From Thereva unica (taxonomy: Eukaryota; Arthropoda; Insecta; Diptera; Therevidae), in the NCBI GenBank assembly GCA_949987705.1, contig OX465281.1:6426001-6490000 (forward strand): DNA of 64,000 nt. Reading direction: 5' to 3'. Below are positions 1 to 12,200 of this stretch, in pieces. The notes beneath the pieces are model-generated. The model saw nothing but the letters and a program-made list of their open reading frames with translations, searched no databases and was not told the DNA's origin. The translations under genes were made by a program, and so were the position numbers. Numbering within the stretch: the stretch's first letter is position 1; each line of letters starts with the position of its first letter.

Positions 1-772
1 GTCCGAACTATGCTCCTTTAATCCCTGTTTTGTCGGAGGAAATGCGATTATAAACTTCTTGTCGGTCAGCTTTAGGACAGTTTATCTTCAATCAGAGATG
101 ACAATCTTGCTTACTCTGAATCGTAATCACGGAGTTATCCGCGCTCGCGTTTGAGCGTTATATTCTGATCGCTGATCGACATAGGTCGGGTCTTCACTTA
201 ACGATCGGCACACATCCTCGTTCCCTTGGTAGTTTAGCACTGCTGATGTCACAGCCTTTGTCAGCTAGTAAGCGGAATTTCTTTGGTTTCAGGAGCCATA
301 ACCGTCCGACCTGACCCGACTGACTTAGACGGCTGCTTAAAAAAATGAACTCATACAACATCCAAGAACTCAAACGCGATGCTCACCGCCTGCTCCTCAT
401 AAAGGCCCAGACCCCCTCGACCTATCCTATCCTTTTTCTATTATTTGAGCTAGGGACTGGTAGTCAAACCTGAGCTTAGACTGATATATAGGAGTGAGGC
501 CAAATTCCGTCTTTGTCGATGTCGTTTGACTTAGCATGTATTTCTCTATTTATCTGCAGGTATCATTCGATCCATGCCATGATGCAAGTATGAACTAGTT
601 TCTTTATCGCAGCTCTTTCGATCCCAATGTATGCAGTGTTTTCAAAAGCGTTCTTGATGGCATCAACTGTATAAAGAGCAACCACCTTTGCATCGAAGTT
701 TTTTTTCAATGTCCCTGACAAATGTGATAATGTCTCTAACAAGATTCGGTATTGATGCCCCTAGGCCCATCT

Positions 773-867
773 AGGCCCCTGTGCTGAATTTCGTAATTTG
801 ACTGAAAGTCACTTTCTTAAACTCAAACGACTTGTCATGAAACTCGTCTCGACTTTGGCGAGGGGCC
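773..867. repeat. short MITE, 'GGCCCCTGTGCTGAA' family
   Basis: Starts AGGCCCCTGTGCTGAA and ends GGCGAGGGGCC, so the two ends are inverted copies. The core resembles the copies at 17645-18077, 54806-54945 and 55230-55387, including the ACTCAAACGACTTGTCA segment. About 95 bp and non-coding. Confidence 0.7.
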
Positions 868-1016
868 CTTATCTTCTTTGACATGAACGTAAGGCTTGTG
901 AAGCTACACTATAAGCTTTTACCTCAATTTGAAGTATAGTACAAGTACAACGCTGGGTTTATAATCTTTAGTTCTTCTGAGAATTTGTGTAGTTTTTCTA
1001 GTTTGATTATTAATTC

Positions 1017-1490
1017 TTCTTCTTCTTTGGTCCGTTAGCTGGCGGTCCGAGCGGGACGTCCCTGCAACGGATACGCCGCTGGGTCTTGAACTCTATTCAC
1101 GATTCGTTTCCATTCTTGCCGGTTTTTGGTGACGTCTCGAGCCTCGGTAACTGATAACCGTTGGTTCTTTAGGTGACCCTCGATATTCTTTAGCCAGGTT
1201 TTCTTCGGTGTCGATAGCTAAATTCTCCAGCTTGCGGGACGGTCTCCCCAGAAAAGTTTACGTGGCAAGCGGACATCATCCATTCGGCAAACATGTAAAA
1301 CCATCGTAGTCGACGTTTTTGCATTTATTCTTCGATTAGTGTCTGCTGATCGCATCTTTGTCTGACTGTCTCATTTCGAAGGCTATCGCGTAGCCACTGA
1401 GGATCTGCCTCAAGCATCGCATTTGGAAGATCTCGAGCTTCTTAACGTTTAGTTTGAGCAGTGTCCACATTTTCCGCTCCCATTCAGGCT
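1017..1490 (-). mobile_element. RTE-like LINE, 3'-terminal fragment
   Basis: On the minus strand it reads a typical LINE C-terminal tail, with [17 protein letters not shown] and then VTEARDVTKNRQEWKRIVNR. The 3' end is a run of GAAGAA triplets. The same family is present at 3808-4006 (+, internally deleted), 33769-36320 (-, longest) and 44562-44665 (-). Truncated and not functional. Confidence 0.75.
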
Positions 1491-1544
1491 CTACGACAGC
1501 CACACTCTCATATCGATCAATCCAAAAGAATATTCTACCGGTCC

Positions 1545-1890
1545 AGTTTCATGCTAGTGTCGGTCCAGTGAGATTATAGGAAAAGCTCACGGGCCAATGC
1601 CAGTCACACTTCGATATCAATCAACCAAGTACAATTCAGTACTGGCATGTGACTGGTCCGAGAACGGCACCATGGTGTGAATATGGTGAGATTTTATTTT
1701 TTAATCGAAAACGTCTGCCGTATTAAGGCTTGCTTCACATTATCATGCCATTCCTGGTCCACTTCCATGCTAGTCTCCGTCCAGTCAAATATTTTTATAG
1801 GAAAAACAATCGGGGTATTCACACCATCGCGACTGGCATGGAAGCGGCTAGACCGAGATTGCCATAAGACTGGACCGAGAAAGACACGAT
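1545..1890. repeat. degenerate direct duplication of a roughly 216-bp unit
   Basis: The block CATGCTAGTGTCGGTCCAGT followed by a TATAGGAAAA motif at about 1550 recurs as CATGCTAGTCTCCGTCCAGT and TATAGGAAAA at about 1767. The order of the surrounding GTCCAG and GGCATG motifs is similar. Probably two copies of an unclassified short repeat. Overlapping 71- and 81-codon ORFs here are chance. Confidence 0.5.
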
Positions 1891-2968
1891 AGTGTGGAGG
1901 GACCCTAAAGCTGAGTCTTGAAGGCATTCTTTTCGTCATTGTACCCTGACGTTATTTAAAGAATTTCGGCCGAGTCTATACTACTATGTAATTCGCATTT
2001 TTAAGCTCCATTTCGTCTTTAGAACGCTTGCAGCATATTTGCTAACGCAAATATCCACCAATGACCATTTCACTTCATTGTTTACTTAAATATTCCTCCA
2101 TTGCAATTCTAGTGTTCTCTGAAATTTCTGGTGAATCTCTACTAGCTTCAAAAAATGTCTATTCTGTTCTTCTATTGCAAACTGATTTCAATTGTCATGC
2201 CACATTCTGCTTTAAGGTATTCTGTCTATCCAGCATCGAATGCAAAGTCTACAATACGTGCAATAGTTTTTCATAATCCTATCAAACCTTCTCTAGGATA
2301 TTTTTAGCTTAGTTAGTTTCTGTTTGTTTGTTTATCAAGAGTCTAATCAAGTCCTGTTTGTTATATTGATGAAAGAGCTTCAAATCTGGATCGTTCGTAG
2401 TTTGTATGAACCTACTCACTAGTTATTATTCTTTTATATTATCCAAATTTATCATACAAATTGAATCAGTCGATAGAGCATGACTTATCCGAATTGCCCT
2501 TAGAACCGATAAGAAATAAAAATTCAAATATTCCCCAAACACACACGCACTTTTTAAAAGGATATTTGCCATCGCAACCATTAAGACCTTTCGCTATTTA
2601 AATCATCATAATTCCCGAACGAGCGTCTAAGGTCCAAAATTAATTCCAATCGGTCTCCTGAAAGCGATCCTTCAATCGAGTTTTTTCATCAAATCCGTAT
2701 ATCTTGTATCCAAAAGAAAATAAGGCACGAGAGAGCAGCAGCAGCACAAGGCTGTGCTAAACATTTAAAATATGCAAATCTTCGGATATCGAAGGGAAAT
2801 CCATTCCACAGAAGATGAATTATTGAACAGGAAAGGAGCAGTATTTTTTTTATCTCGCATCCCCTCTCCCTGCACATAATTTTTACACCAATCCGTAGAA
2901 GGATTTAACTAATTTCCCCCTTTTTTTGTGCGTATGCTCTCATTTCATTTTTCTTTCTTTTTTTGTAG

Positions 2969-3294
2969 ATGGCGTTGTCCTGATCGATCCGGATTATGTC
3001 AAGGATCGGAAAGTATTTGGGCACGTGCTGGCGGCATTCCGCTATGGACGTGAGGATTTAGATGTTCTAGGATTAACATTCCGTAAAGACTTGTACCTTG
3101 CACATGAACAAATCTATCCATCGCTGGGCAATGACCGGCCCTTGACGCGACTGCAGGAGCGACTTATCAAGAAGCTAGGCCCTAATGCATATCCATTCTA
3201 TTTCGAAGTTCCTCCGCACTGTCCGGCATCGGTGTCGCTGCAGCCAGCTCCTGGGGATACTGGGAAGCCGTGCGGTGTAGACTATGAGCTTAAG
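2969..3294 (+). CDS. krz: krz exon A: arrestin N-domain, finger loop
   Basis: This exon begins [18 protein letters not shown] (the first D codon is split) and ends GVDYELK. It carries [13 protein letters not shown], the arrestin finger loop that inserts into the activated receptor, followed by TFRKDLYLA. It then has the [18 protein letters not shown] and [10 protein letters not shown] strands of the N-domain. The acceptor is the AG at 2967-2968 after a T-rich tract. The donor GTGAGT starts at 3295. Phase in is 1 (two bases complete a codon begun upstream) and phase out is 0. The upstream exon that should contribute one base and the N-terminus was not found in 1-2968. An apparent ATG in the intron before it (2926) is not the start, because the residues it adds are the translated polypyrimidine tract. 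Confidence 0.95.
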
Positions 3295-6200
3295 GTGAGT
3301 TTGTTCGTATCTTAATATCGAAGAGTCTTGTGATAAATTCTTTATATTTTTAGGCATTCGTCGGGGAGCACATAGAGGACAAACCGCACAAAAGGAACTC
3401 TGTACGCTTAGCAATTAGGAAAATCATGTATGCCCCGTCGAAGCTGGGAGAGCAGCCTTCCATCGAAGTTAGCAAAGAATTCATGATGAAACCAAATAAA
3501 ATTCACCTAGAAGCAAGTTTGGACAAGGAGGTAATAATAATAGGGGAATCAGCTTCACCAGCAACAGCCACGCAGCACCGGCCCTAGCCCTTGTTGAGGG
3601 TGGAGCGAGATTGTCTTTCGGCGCTCTTTGTTCGAAAATTGTTTTTCCAGTTGTGCAGTTGTGCTAGATAAAACTTCCAATAGTAGAAGTATGTTTTCTC
3701 AGAGTCGCTTTCCGACGTTTCGCCAGCAGCACCACCTTCTTTGGAGGCTATTTGGTTGTTTATATTGCATGGTTGGACATTAGGGCTTGCCCCAGCTAGT
3801 AAGGTTGAGATGGAACTCCGCCGTCGTCTGGTCCCAAGCCCAGGATGTGAAAGGAGGAGGGTGGTCGAACTGCCGAATTGACCGGAATCGGGAAACCGAA
3901 GAAACTAGGCAAGAAACCGCATTTTTTAAAGCGTCACCGACAGCAGCGTATCCGTTGCCTGGACGTCGCGCTCGGACTGCCAGCTAACGGATCAAAGAAG
4001 AAGAAGGTTGAGATGGTGGAGAGTCACTTTCTCGTTAAAAGAGAGTTCTCCTGCCATCAGCCCAAAATTGCAGTGTCCACCATCCTGACAACGTCATCTC
4101 TGTGAATTTTATGCGATGCACTTTATGGAGTATTCTCCACTCATACACTCTTAGGGTCTGCTTTTGGACCCCGTTGGCTTGCTCCTTCCAAGACTTAAGG
4201 CGACCCATCATAGAGGGCCCACCGACTCTTACTGACCTGGGCTGTTCTGAGCCCTAAACTAAATCGGCTACCACCTCCAGAAGACTTCCTTGCACGGTAA
4301 CTATTTGTTTCGATTTCAGAAGAATCTCCGGATTGGCAAGCACGCCAGTTTTGACACTTTCCGCTATTTGACACAGAAGGTCGACTTTGGAGAGTTTTTC
4401 TAGACTTCATTATGGGTGCGTCCGTCTTTTCTGAAGGCTTTTCAAACCGTATGGCCAAAGTCTTCGCCCTTTTCGCCGGGTTATTATGCCCTAGAGAACA
4501 TCCAGATGATCTAATCCTCTTCTTATTAAGAAACTCGGTATCCCTTTCTTCTTCGGGGGTCGCGCAGACCCCACCAGCCTACACGGGAGTAGCCAGCTTT
4601 CAGATTTCGCATAAAACGTTTACGGGCTGCGCCAGTCCGTCTTCTGAAAGCGGTCGTTTTTTACAGTCGCCTCTCCGATTAGGTGCCCTTACTTCCGCAG
4701 GAGATCTAAGAAAATCTCCCAATGAAGGAGTGATCTCAACGTACTCCATCCCTGGGTTTACGGGCTCAGACTGCCCTCCCTGAAGAAGGATCCCGAAAAC
4801 TTTCCTTCCCTGGGACCACATTTGACACCTTGAAGCATAGATCCAAAAATATCTAACTGGCCTTGTAGGTCGTTCTTTTGGGAGCTGTGGGAGCCCCAGC
4901 AATATTTGGAGCGTTAACGAAGTGCTCCATTTTCAAAAGTTCTTTTAAGGTAACCTTATATTGATACCACGAACTTGTCGAGAAAGCACGGTCGCTCATG
5001 GCAGAGCTCCGTATAACCAATAAAATCGCCCTAGGGCCGGGGCACTGCAGCAACGACCAACAATCGTCCTTTGATAGAGCTTCCAACAATTACTCTTCCG
5101 CTGTGTATCACATTTCAGCAACAGGGACTCCTCCGACCGAGTTTTAATTTCATTTACCAATGTTTTATGCTGTTGCTCTCAAGATGGAATATCTCAGCCG
5201 GGGTGAACCTACCCTAGATTCACTAGCACTGCCCCCATTTCAACTACCACCCTGCTACCCTAACATTTTGTGCCCCGATTTTACAAAGTTCAGGTTTAGT
5301 TTTCGCGTCAAATTAGTGCTGCTACGTTGCATTTCTTTACCTTTCAGGCTTCCAACCATGGCAAAAATTTTTGATGCAAATTCCGTGAGTTTAAAGTTGC
5401 CCCTTAAAATATGGGCGAGATATGGGGGTTGGTTGGGCTGGTTGGGTTGGCTTGGTGGTGTGTGTATAAAGTGTATAAAGCCATTTTGAGAGAAATTTCA
5501 ACTAAAGCCACTTTTGAATGGCTTTTTTAGCTTCTGGGGCTTGTGTAGTTTATGGCTGGGAAGTTTTGAAAATTTAATTGAATTTCCCTTAATGTTCCTG
5601 GAGTGAATTTAATATGCCAGGTGACGGCTTACATTCGTTCTTGTGAAAATTACGAGCATTTAGTTCTGGTGAAGCTCATTAGTTTAAAGAGAAATGAGGT
5701 CAGAATAATTTAGATTAGAAAAATATGTAATTAAATAAGAGAGGGAGAGATAAATTCAAGTGTTGCTGGCTATTAATTACTTGGGTCTGTTGTTATATAT
5801 GGCATCTGAGAGATTGTTTTAGGTATTGTTTAGAGGTGAGAGGTCAGATTCACCAAAATATTATGGTTACATATGAAATGCGCACTGATTCTAAACAAAT
5901 ATCGAGATTATTCAAATTAAGATTAAGATTCTTCGTTTTTATGTGTTAAAAATAACCTTATCTCGTAGATTACAATAAAATTACAATCAACCCCTTATCA
6001 TGAGGTGCAGAAAGTATCTCGTAATTGCATTTGAAATTCAATAGTATTACGGATTTTGTTCAGAACTCACAATACAGAATGATGATTCGATAGTTTAAGA
6101 GAATAGGTTTGTGTTGACGTGAATATCGAGCTTTAAGTTAAACTTCGCGATTGGTGCCCGCTTTTCCCTTGCCGTCAGCAGTCTCTTGCTATTTTGATTA

Positions 6201-9200
6201 GACGTTCATGTTTCTTTCTCTTACATGGTCCATTCTGAAGTTCCAATTTTCGATGGCCCATTCGATCTTATCGAGTGGTATTTGTTAAAGTCTAGACGGG
6301 TGATATCACATTGTCTAGACCAGAAATCTCGAAAGCGGAAGGTATGCCAAATTTCTCTTCAAAGTATTTTATGTCCTATCTTTTTCGTTTTGAAATGGGC
6401 GGCTATCTTTACTGCTGCACGAGGATAGTGTGTCGCGGGGCTACACGGAATGTGGCTATAAAAATCGAACAGCAATTGAAGCTCTGAGTTTTCGCCATCA
6501 TCAGGAGCTTCACAGCCTTTTGTTGGCCTTGCTTTCCTCCAGCGCTCGCCTCCATGACTGTCGATCTCTGACCGGTCCTTAATCGTAATTTTCTTACGCC
6601 TTCCTCGACAACCCTTCGCACGATGATCATATAGTGGAGTAATAGAGCATTTTTACAATTACAAGAAATTTGCCAGAGTATTGAGTCCGTTGGTTCAAAG
6701 TGGTTGACACTCGTACGAAACCACTCCTTGTTTTTTTTTTTTGTTTTGACCACCGGGAAACTGTTACTGCACCTGAAGGTAAACTGTCAGTCAATGTTGC
6801 CCGGCAGTAGCTTCGGGAGGCAATGCTTTTTTTACTTTTGTACGATTAAGATACATATTGCCTGTATCTGAAATTGTTCAGACTAGTCTCATGTCCTTTC
6901 CCAACACGTTTCCTGCTTTGGCAATCAAACATCCAAGCCCCAGGCGAAAATAAGACCGAGCTTGAAAAACGCTGCGCTCTTTCGCTTCGTTTAAATTTTA
7001 CAGTCTCACTCAATTCACGATCATTAATGCGCTATATATCTTTCAAGCTCGTCATCTTGCGCGAGTGGCAGTTGGGCGGCAACACCTGTACTTAGTGACA
7101 TTAGTACAGAAGTCTCGCGAAATCAGCAGCTTCTGGGACCAATTCAGCAGCTTATGTGCGACAGTGTTGTCTAACTTTTACTTAGTACCTTTGCTGTTAA
7201 CGTGACAATTCTGACGTTGCGAGCTCCACTCCCGAAAAGTGCGCAATCTCTTGATATACAGTATGAAGTGCTGTCATCGTGCGCATCTTGTAACGCCTGT
7301 AGTTTCTCTATGGTTATGAGTGAGACCACCACTTGTCGTCATTAAATTCACTAGAGTTTGTTCGGGTACCATGCGACCGTTTCTTACTCCTAAATGTTCA
7401 CAGTCTTTAATAATAAAATAGAGTTTTGAAAGGGTTATTGCGGAGACAGCCGAAGGGCTCTTCTAGTGGAATTTGTAAGAACTGACGGTATTGGCAATAA
7501 GAGCGGCATTGATTTGGCTATAAGGGCGACGCACGTAGTAATTTTTTCAGAATTGAAGAAAATCTTCACCCGTGCAATCTGTGCTCCATCTATTGACAAT
7601 CTCGAAAACTACGGCCTCGCCGATGACCCTATGACGCCAGCGCTCCATCGCAGGAGTGTTTAATTTTTCCCAAAAATTACTCCGTATCCTAGGGGCTAGA
7701 AGCTGTATACAGGTGTAGACCCGTGATGCGGTTATCCTGACATCGGAAAAATATCTTCAAAACGGAGTTGGGCTTTGGCCTTCGTTGACGCTTTCAAAAA
7801 TGCCTAGAACCGATGTTTATTTAGGTTATCTTAATGTGCAGGCGCATGGTATTCAGATATAAAAAGCTTCTCGGCGGCATTTTCAATATCCTCAAATGAT
7901 GTCGAGAGATCTGTGATATTTCTGAGTTTTCTTGGATGAGGCCAGGTTTTGTTGTGAAAAGCTTAGCAATTCCCAGTTGCGATTAGATGATGTCGCATCA
8001 GAAGAATGTAGCAATAGTTAATTCAATCCCTGCTGCTGTCATTTTATCGCTGAGCAAGTGGATCAGTCTTGTTTTGCTCCTTTCAAGAAGAAAACGCTCC
8101 TGTTGAACTGTAGTCATCGTGCTTTCATTTAACTTGATTTCAACCGAAGTTTGAAATGTGCTGGGCTCGTTTTGTGCTGTTACATCACTGTAACCATCAA
8201 AACCCACCGCTCATTTGTCACAGTAATATTTTTGTACATAGGCAATGTACTCTTTCCATTTAATGCGGTGGAGGAGGAAACCACTATCTACCAGGAAACC
8301 TCTGTCTTTGGGTTAGATCGAGAGTTGCGTTGTCGTCTACTGGGGAAACATCGGAGATTGCATTCCGACCTTGCTGAATATTTGGAAACTTGTCAGAGGC
8401 GGTTGATAGTAACTGCCTCAACATTCATTTTAAGAGTACTTCTCATACTGGCTAGCGACAAAACCACGTTTTTCTCAGGCAACCAAATTTGTTTCATGGA
8501 ACGAAATTTCCTCTCAATGAAATTTTGCATGGTTCCAATATCCAAGGCTTAATGGCAGTTTACTTTGGGGTTATGTATGCAGTATGCCCGTTGACAGCGA
8601 CATCTACTTTTGAAAAGGGGCATAGTCATTGAACCATTCCTGAATCCTAGCTCGATCTCCTGAATCTCTCTTTTGCCATGACACCACCAAGGAATCAACT
8701 GCTGCTCCCCACTTGCAAAAACCTCTCCAGCGAACTCCTCCAATGATGTATAGATGGCGGTGATATTAATTTTGCTTGAATAGGAGAGAGTCATAAACTT
8801 AATGAGTTTACGTCAAATGAAACCGCAAAATCGTCCTATTTATACCTGAACCCATCCTATCGTTAGGCAAATTGATTTTTAATAATTAAAAATAATTTTT
8901 TGTAAAGAATTATAGGTGAAACCCACCAAAATTAGCATTCTCCTGCTCTCTTGTGGCCACATTTATAACTAACCAGTCGCAACGAATTTCACCGGGGTTT
9001 AAATTTTTAAACACAGTATTGTCAAGGTATTCTCGAGCTGTAATAGACCATGTGGCCCGTGTGACCCGTGTTTTTGGTGCGAATAGACATGCCGATTTCG
9101 TTTATAGATTTTGAGTCAATAACAGTAGGTTTCATTTGTTTGCTTATAGTCTGTTCTATGGTATTTGTTATACAGGTTGTATACACTAAGTTATAAAGGT

Positions 9201-12200
9201 AAAAAAAGTCGAATTCCCCGGCCTAACTCTGGTTAACTTGATTACCGCACATCGCTTTACCTCGTCGAGAATGAGTCTGCACTTTAATTTGTTGTCATTT
9301 TACAGAGACAGTAAAAAGTAGGATTTCATGGCTTTGGGCGACCTGGTTCAATCGTTGTGACCTATAAATATCGCATAGAGCAGTCAAGGGTACAATAGAT
9401 TCAATTGTCGGGCTTGTTATGCACTCGATAAATCTACTTGCTGATAAACGCTTATCTCTTTAGTTATGTGATAACTCTTTCGATGTCAATTTTGCTTTCC
9501 ACAACTTCAATCGCATTATCCATAATATTTCAAGCACACTAAAAAGAATCTTTCATGTTGAAATCTCCAGATTCAAAACGAGCACTAATGGCATTCTATC
9601 GTTTTGGGAAATAAAATTTGAATAACTTATGAAACTCCATGCTTCATTGCGCTGCCATTTATCCTAAAAATTTATCCAAAAATGTCACCAAATATCAAAC
9701 CCACATTGACTAATGGGATTGGTAACATCATAGTCGTGCGGGTTTAAAATCGGTCTTTTTCGTGTATAATCCCTTAAATATTAAATGTGGTACTTCTAGG
9801 AATATGCAAATTGTCTGTAGCTGTAGTTTCGGGTAAGACAAGACCCTCTCAACTACAGGCCATGCAGTTGTATCGGGCACTAATACAACAATTGCTGAGA
9901 ATGGTCCCAGAATTTGACAGTTGCTGAGAATTTAATGGCGCAGAGTACGTTCGCGAGTGTTTTCGTTATAGTTTTGTGGTAAAAAGTGGTAAATTATTGA
10001 AATTTATCGCTTTAAACCATACAAGGATTATCAGTGATTATTTCTTTAGTGATTTAATAAAAATATATATAAAAAAAATAGTGATTTAGTGTATTTTTGG
10101 TGTCTTAATTGTTAAGGTGATAAATTTATTTTACATTCGCGGTGTTTTTTTCGTGTATATTAAGGGAAAATATGCTGAATATTTAATTAAAAGTGATTTT
10201 AAAGTCATTAATTAATTTATTTTGCAATTATTACTAAACATATAAGTACAGAAAAGTGCGAATGGAAAAGTGAATAAAGAAGTGTTTTTCGGCACCTATA
10301 TTTTTAATAATAATATCATAATATATGTATTAATCACTTTAAAATCACTTTTAATTCCATAACTACACAAAACATTAAATATTTAACATTTTTTTCGTAA
10401 ATAAACATGAAAAAACACCATGAATGTGAAAAAAAAGTTGATCGCCTTAACAATTTGAACACTTAAACACACTTAATCACCAAATTTGTTTTATTTTTTT
10501 TAATGAAATCACTAAAAAACTATTCACTGATAAATCCAATTGCAGTTAAAAGTGTTAAAATACAATATTTTATCACTTTTTACTGCAAAAATAAACACAA
10601 AAATTCTGCGCGTACGGCTTCCGCGCCATGTTACTCCGGTGTGTGGTGACTTTTGGGACCATTACCACCACCACGAAAAATACATCTACGAGGCCTGTAG
10701 TTGAGAGGGCCTTGGGTAAGAAGATAATACCGGAGACAGACTTGTGGTATAGTAATTGAGATCGGGATATTGCAATATTGCCATATTGCAATATAAAAAT
10801 GTGAAGACACACTTGCATTAGTATACTGAGTTATTTGGTTGTCATTTATCTGTCAGATTTGCAAATCGAAAAAAATTATTGTGCTGCAGTTAAATTGAAG
10901 TTAAATATGAATAGAAATATTGTGAAATTATTATTAATTTATATTAAAAATAAAAGTGAAATAGAAAAGGATAAACAACTTAACTCCTTCAACTGACATA
11001 AAAATCTTTGATAGGTAGTGCTGCCAAAATTGAAGAATTAAAATTCTGTTCGAAATTATCATTTTGGGTTATGCCCAGACTATTCTTCGGTTTAAATCTA
11101 GGGTATACTGAGCTATACCACGAAGTTTTTCTCAATTGGGATATTGAGTTTCAATGTTGAGTATACTGAGTGTATACCGCGAATTTTTCTCAGTATATAG
11201 AGACACACCTGAAGTATATTGCAATATTGCTCATATTGTAATTACTATACCACAAGTGTGTCTCTGGTATAAATCACTATATCGCATTTGGTATTCGGTC
11301 ACATCCCAGCAACTAGCTTCTTGGATCTATTAAGGTTACTAAAAACTTTAAGGTAGATCAATCTGAAATCCTTGATAATCTGTAAAGTAAATTCATGTGC
11401 TCTTAGCTATTAAAGACTTTGTTGATAATTTGCTAAAAGGTTTTAGTGGAATATTGTATGTTAATGGATCGAAGAGTAAAGGTTTACTGCAAAGTTTGGG
11501 GCAATATTAAGAATTGTAAATTTATTGAATTTTGAAGAAGGAGTTACAAACTAATTCTGTTTTTTTAGTAAATTTTAAAGGCTAGCTGTCAGAGGTAAAT
11601 TCTCTTTGTACTGTCGGCGGTTCTATCATTGAAGTGCAACATTGGATAGGAAGCTCGAGCCCAAAATATAATAGAATGAAGAGTGAAAGAACTGCAAAAG
11701 CAAACAAGCCTTTTTTATTCCACAAACTCTCATCCAATACTGCTGCGGCAGAAAGCTGAATTCAGTGATTGAACAGGAGATGTTATCCTAGCCGTCGCAG
11801 GCGATTACAAGATAAAGGTCACTAAGTTGTTTGGATAGGATAGGAAACTAACGTGGAGGCCGAATCTTTTAGAAAGAGCAAATAAGACCAAAACAGCTTT
11901 CTTTTTATGCCAGAGAACGATCGGAGTCAACTGGGGCTTTAAACCCCGCATCGTTCACTGGCTCTATACAGCCGTAATCAGACCTATACTTATGCATGGC
12001 ATATCGGTATGGTGGACTGCATTACAGAAGATTACGTATCGTAAGATACTGGAAAGGGTCCAAATAACAGCTGAGCTGGGTATCAGTGGTGCAATGAGAA
12101 GCACTCCTACAGCTGCGCTGGATGTCTTATTGCATCTTACTCCTTTGGATATACACGCCGAGCAAATGGACAAAGGCTTCTCTTGGATGGACTCCATACT

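Larger units (their letters stand above)
1..2968. other. intronic sequence upstream of krz exon A
   Basis: No coding exon of the host gene is recognised here. It holds a MITE at 773-867, a LINE 3' end at 1017-1490 and a duplicated block at 1545-1890. The rest is AT-rich, with only short chance ORFs. The missing N-terminal krz exon or exons must be further left. Confidence 0.6.

Noticed and set aside
2926..3315. ATG at 2926 as the start of the arrestin
   Set aside because: The residues it adds are the translated T-rich splice acceptor region. Exon A starts mid-domain and needs one base from an upstream exon.
5160..5489. 109-codon ORF ending in [12 protein letters not shown]
   Set aside because: The repeat comes from a GGTTGG low-complexity patch; no family resemblance or gene signals.
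8151..8552. 133-codon + strand ORF as a membrane protein gene
   Set aside because: Its hydrophobic look comes from T-rich sequence. The opposite strand carries transposon-like blocks in the same interval.
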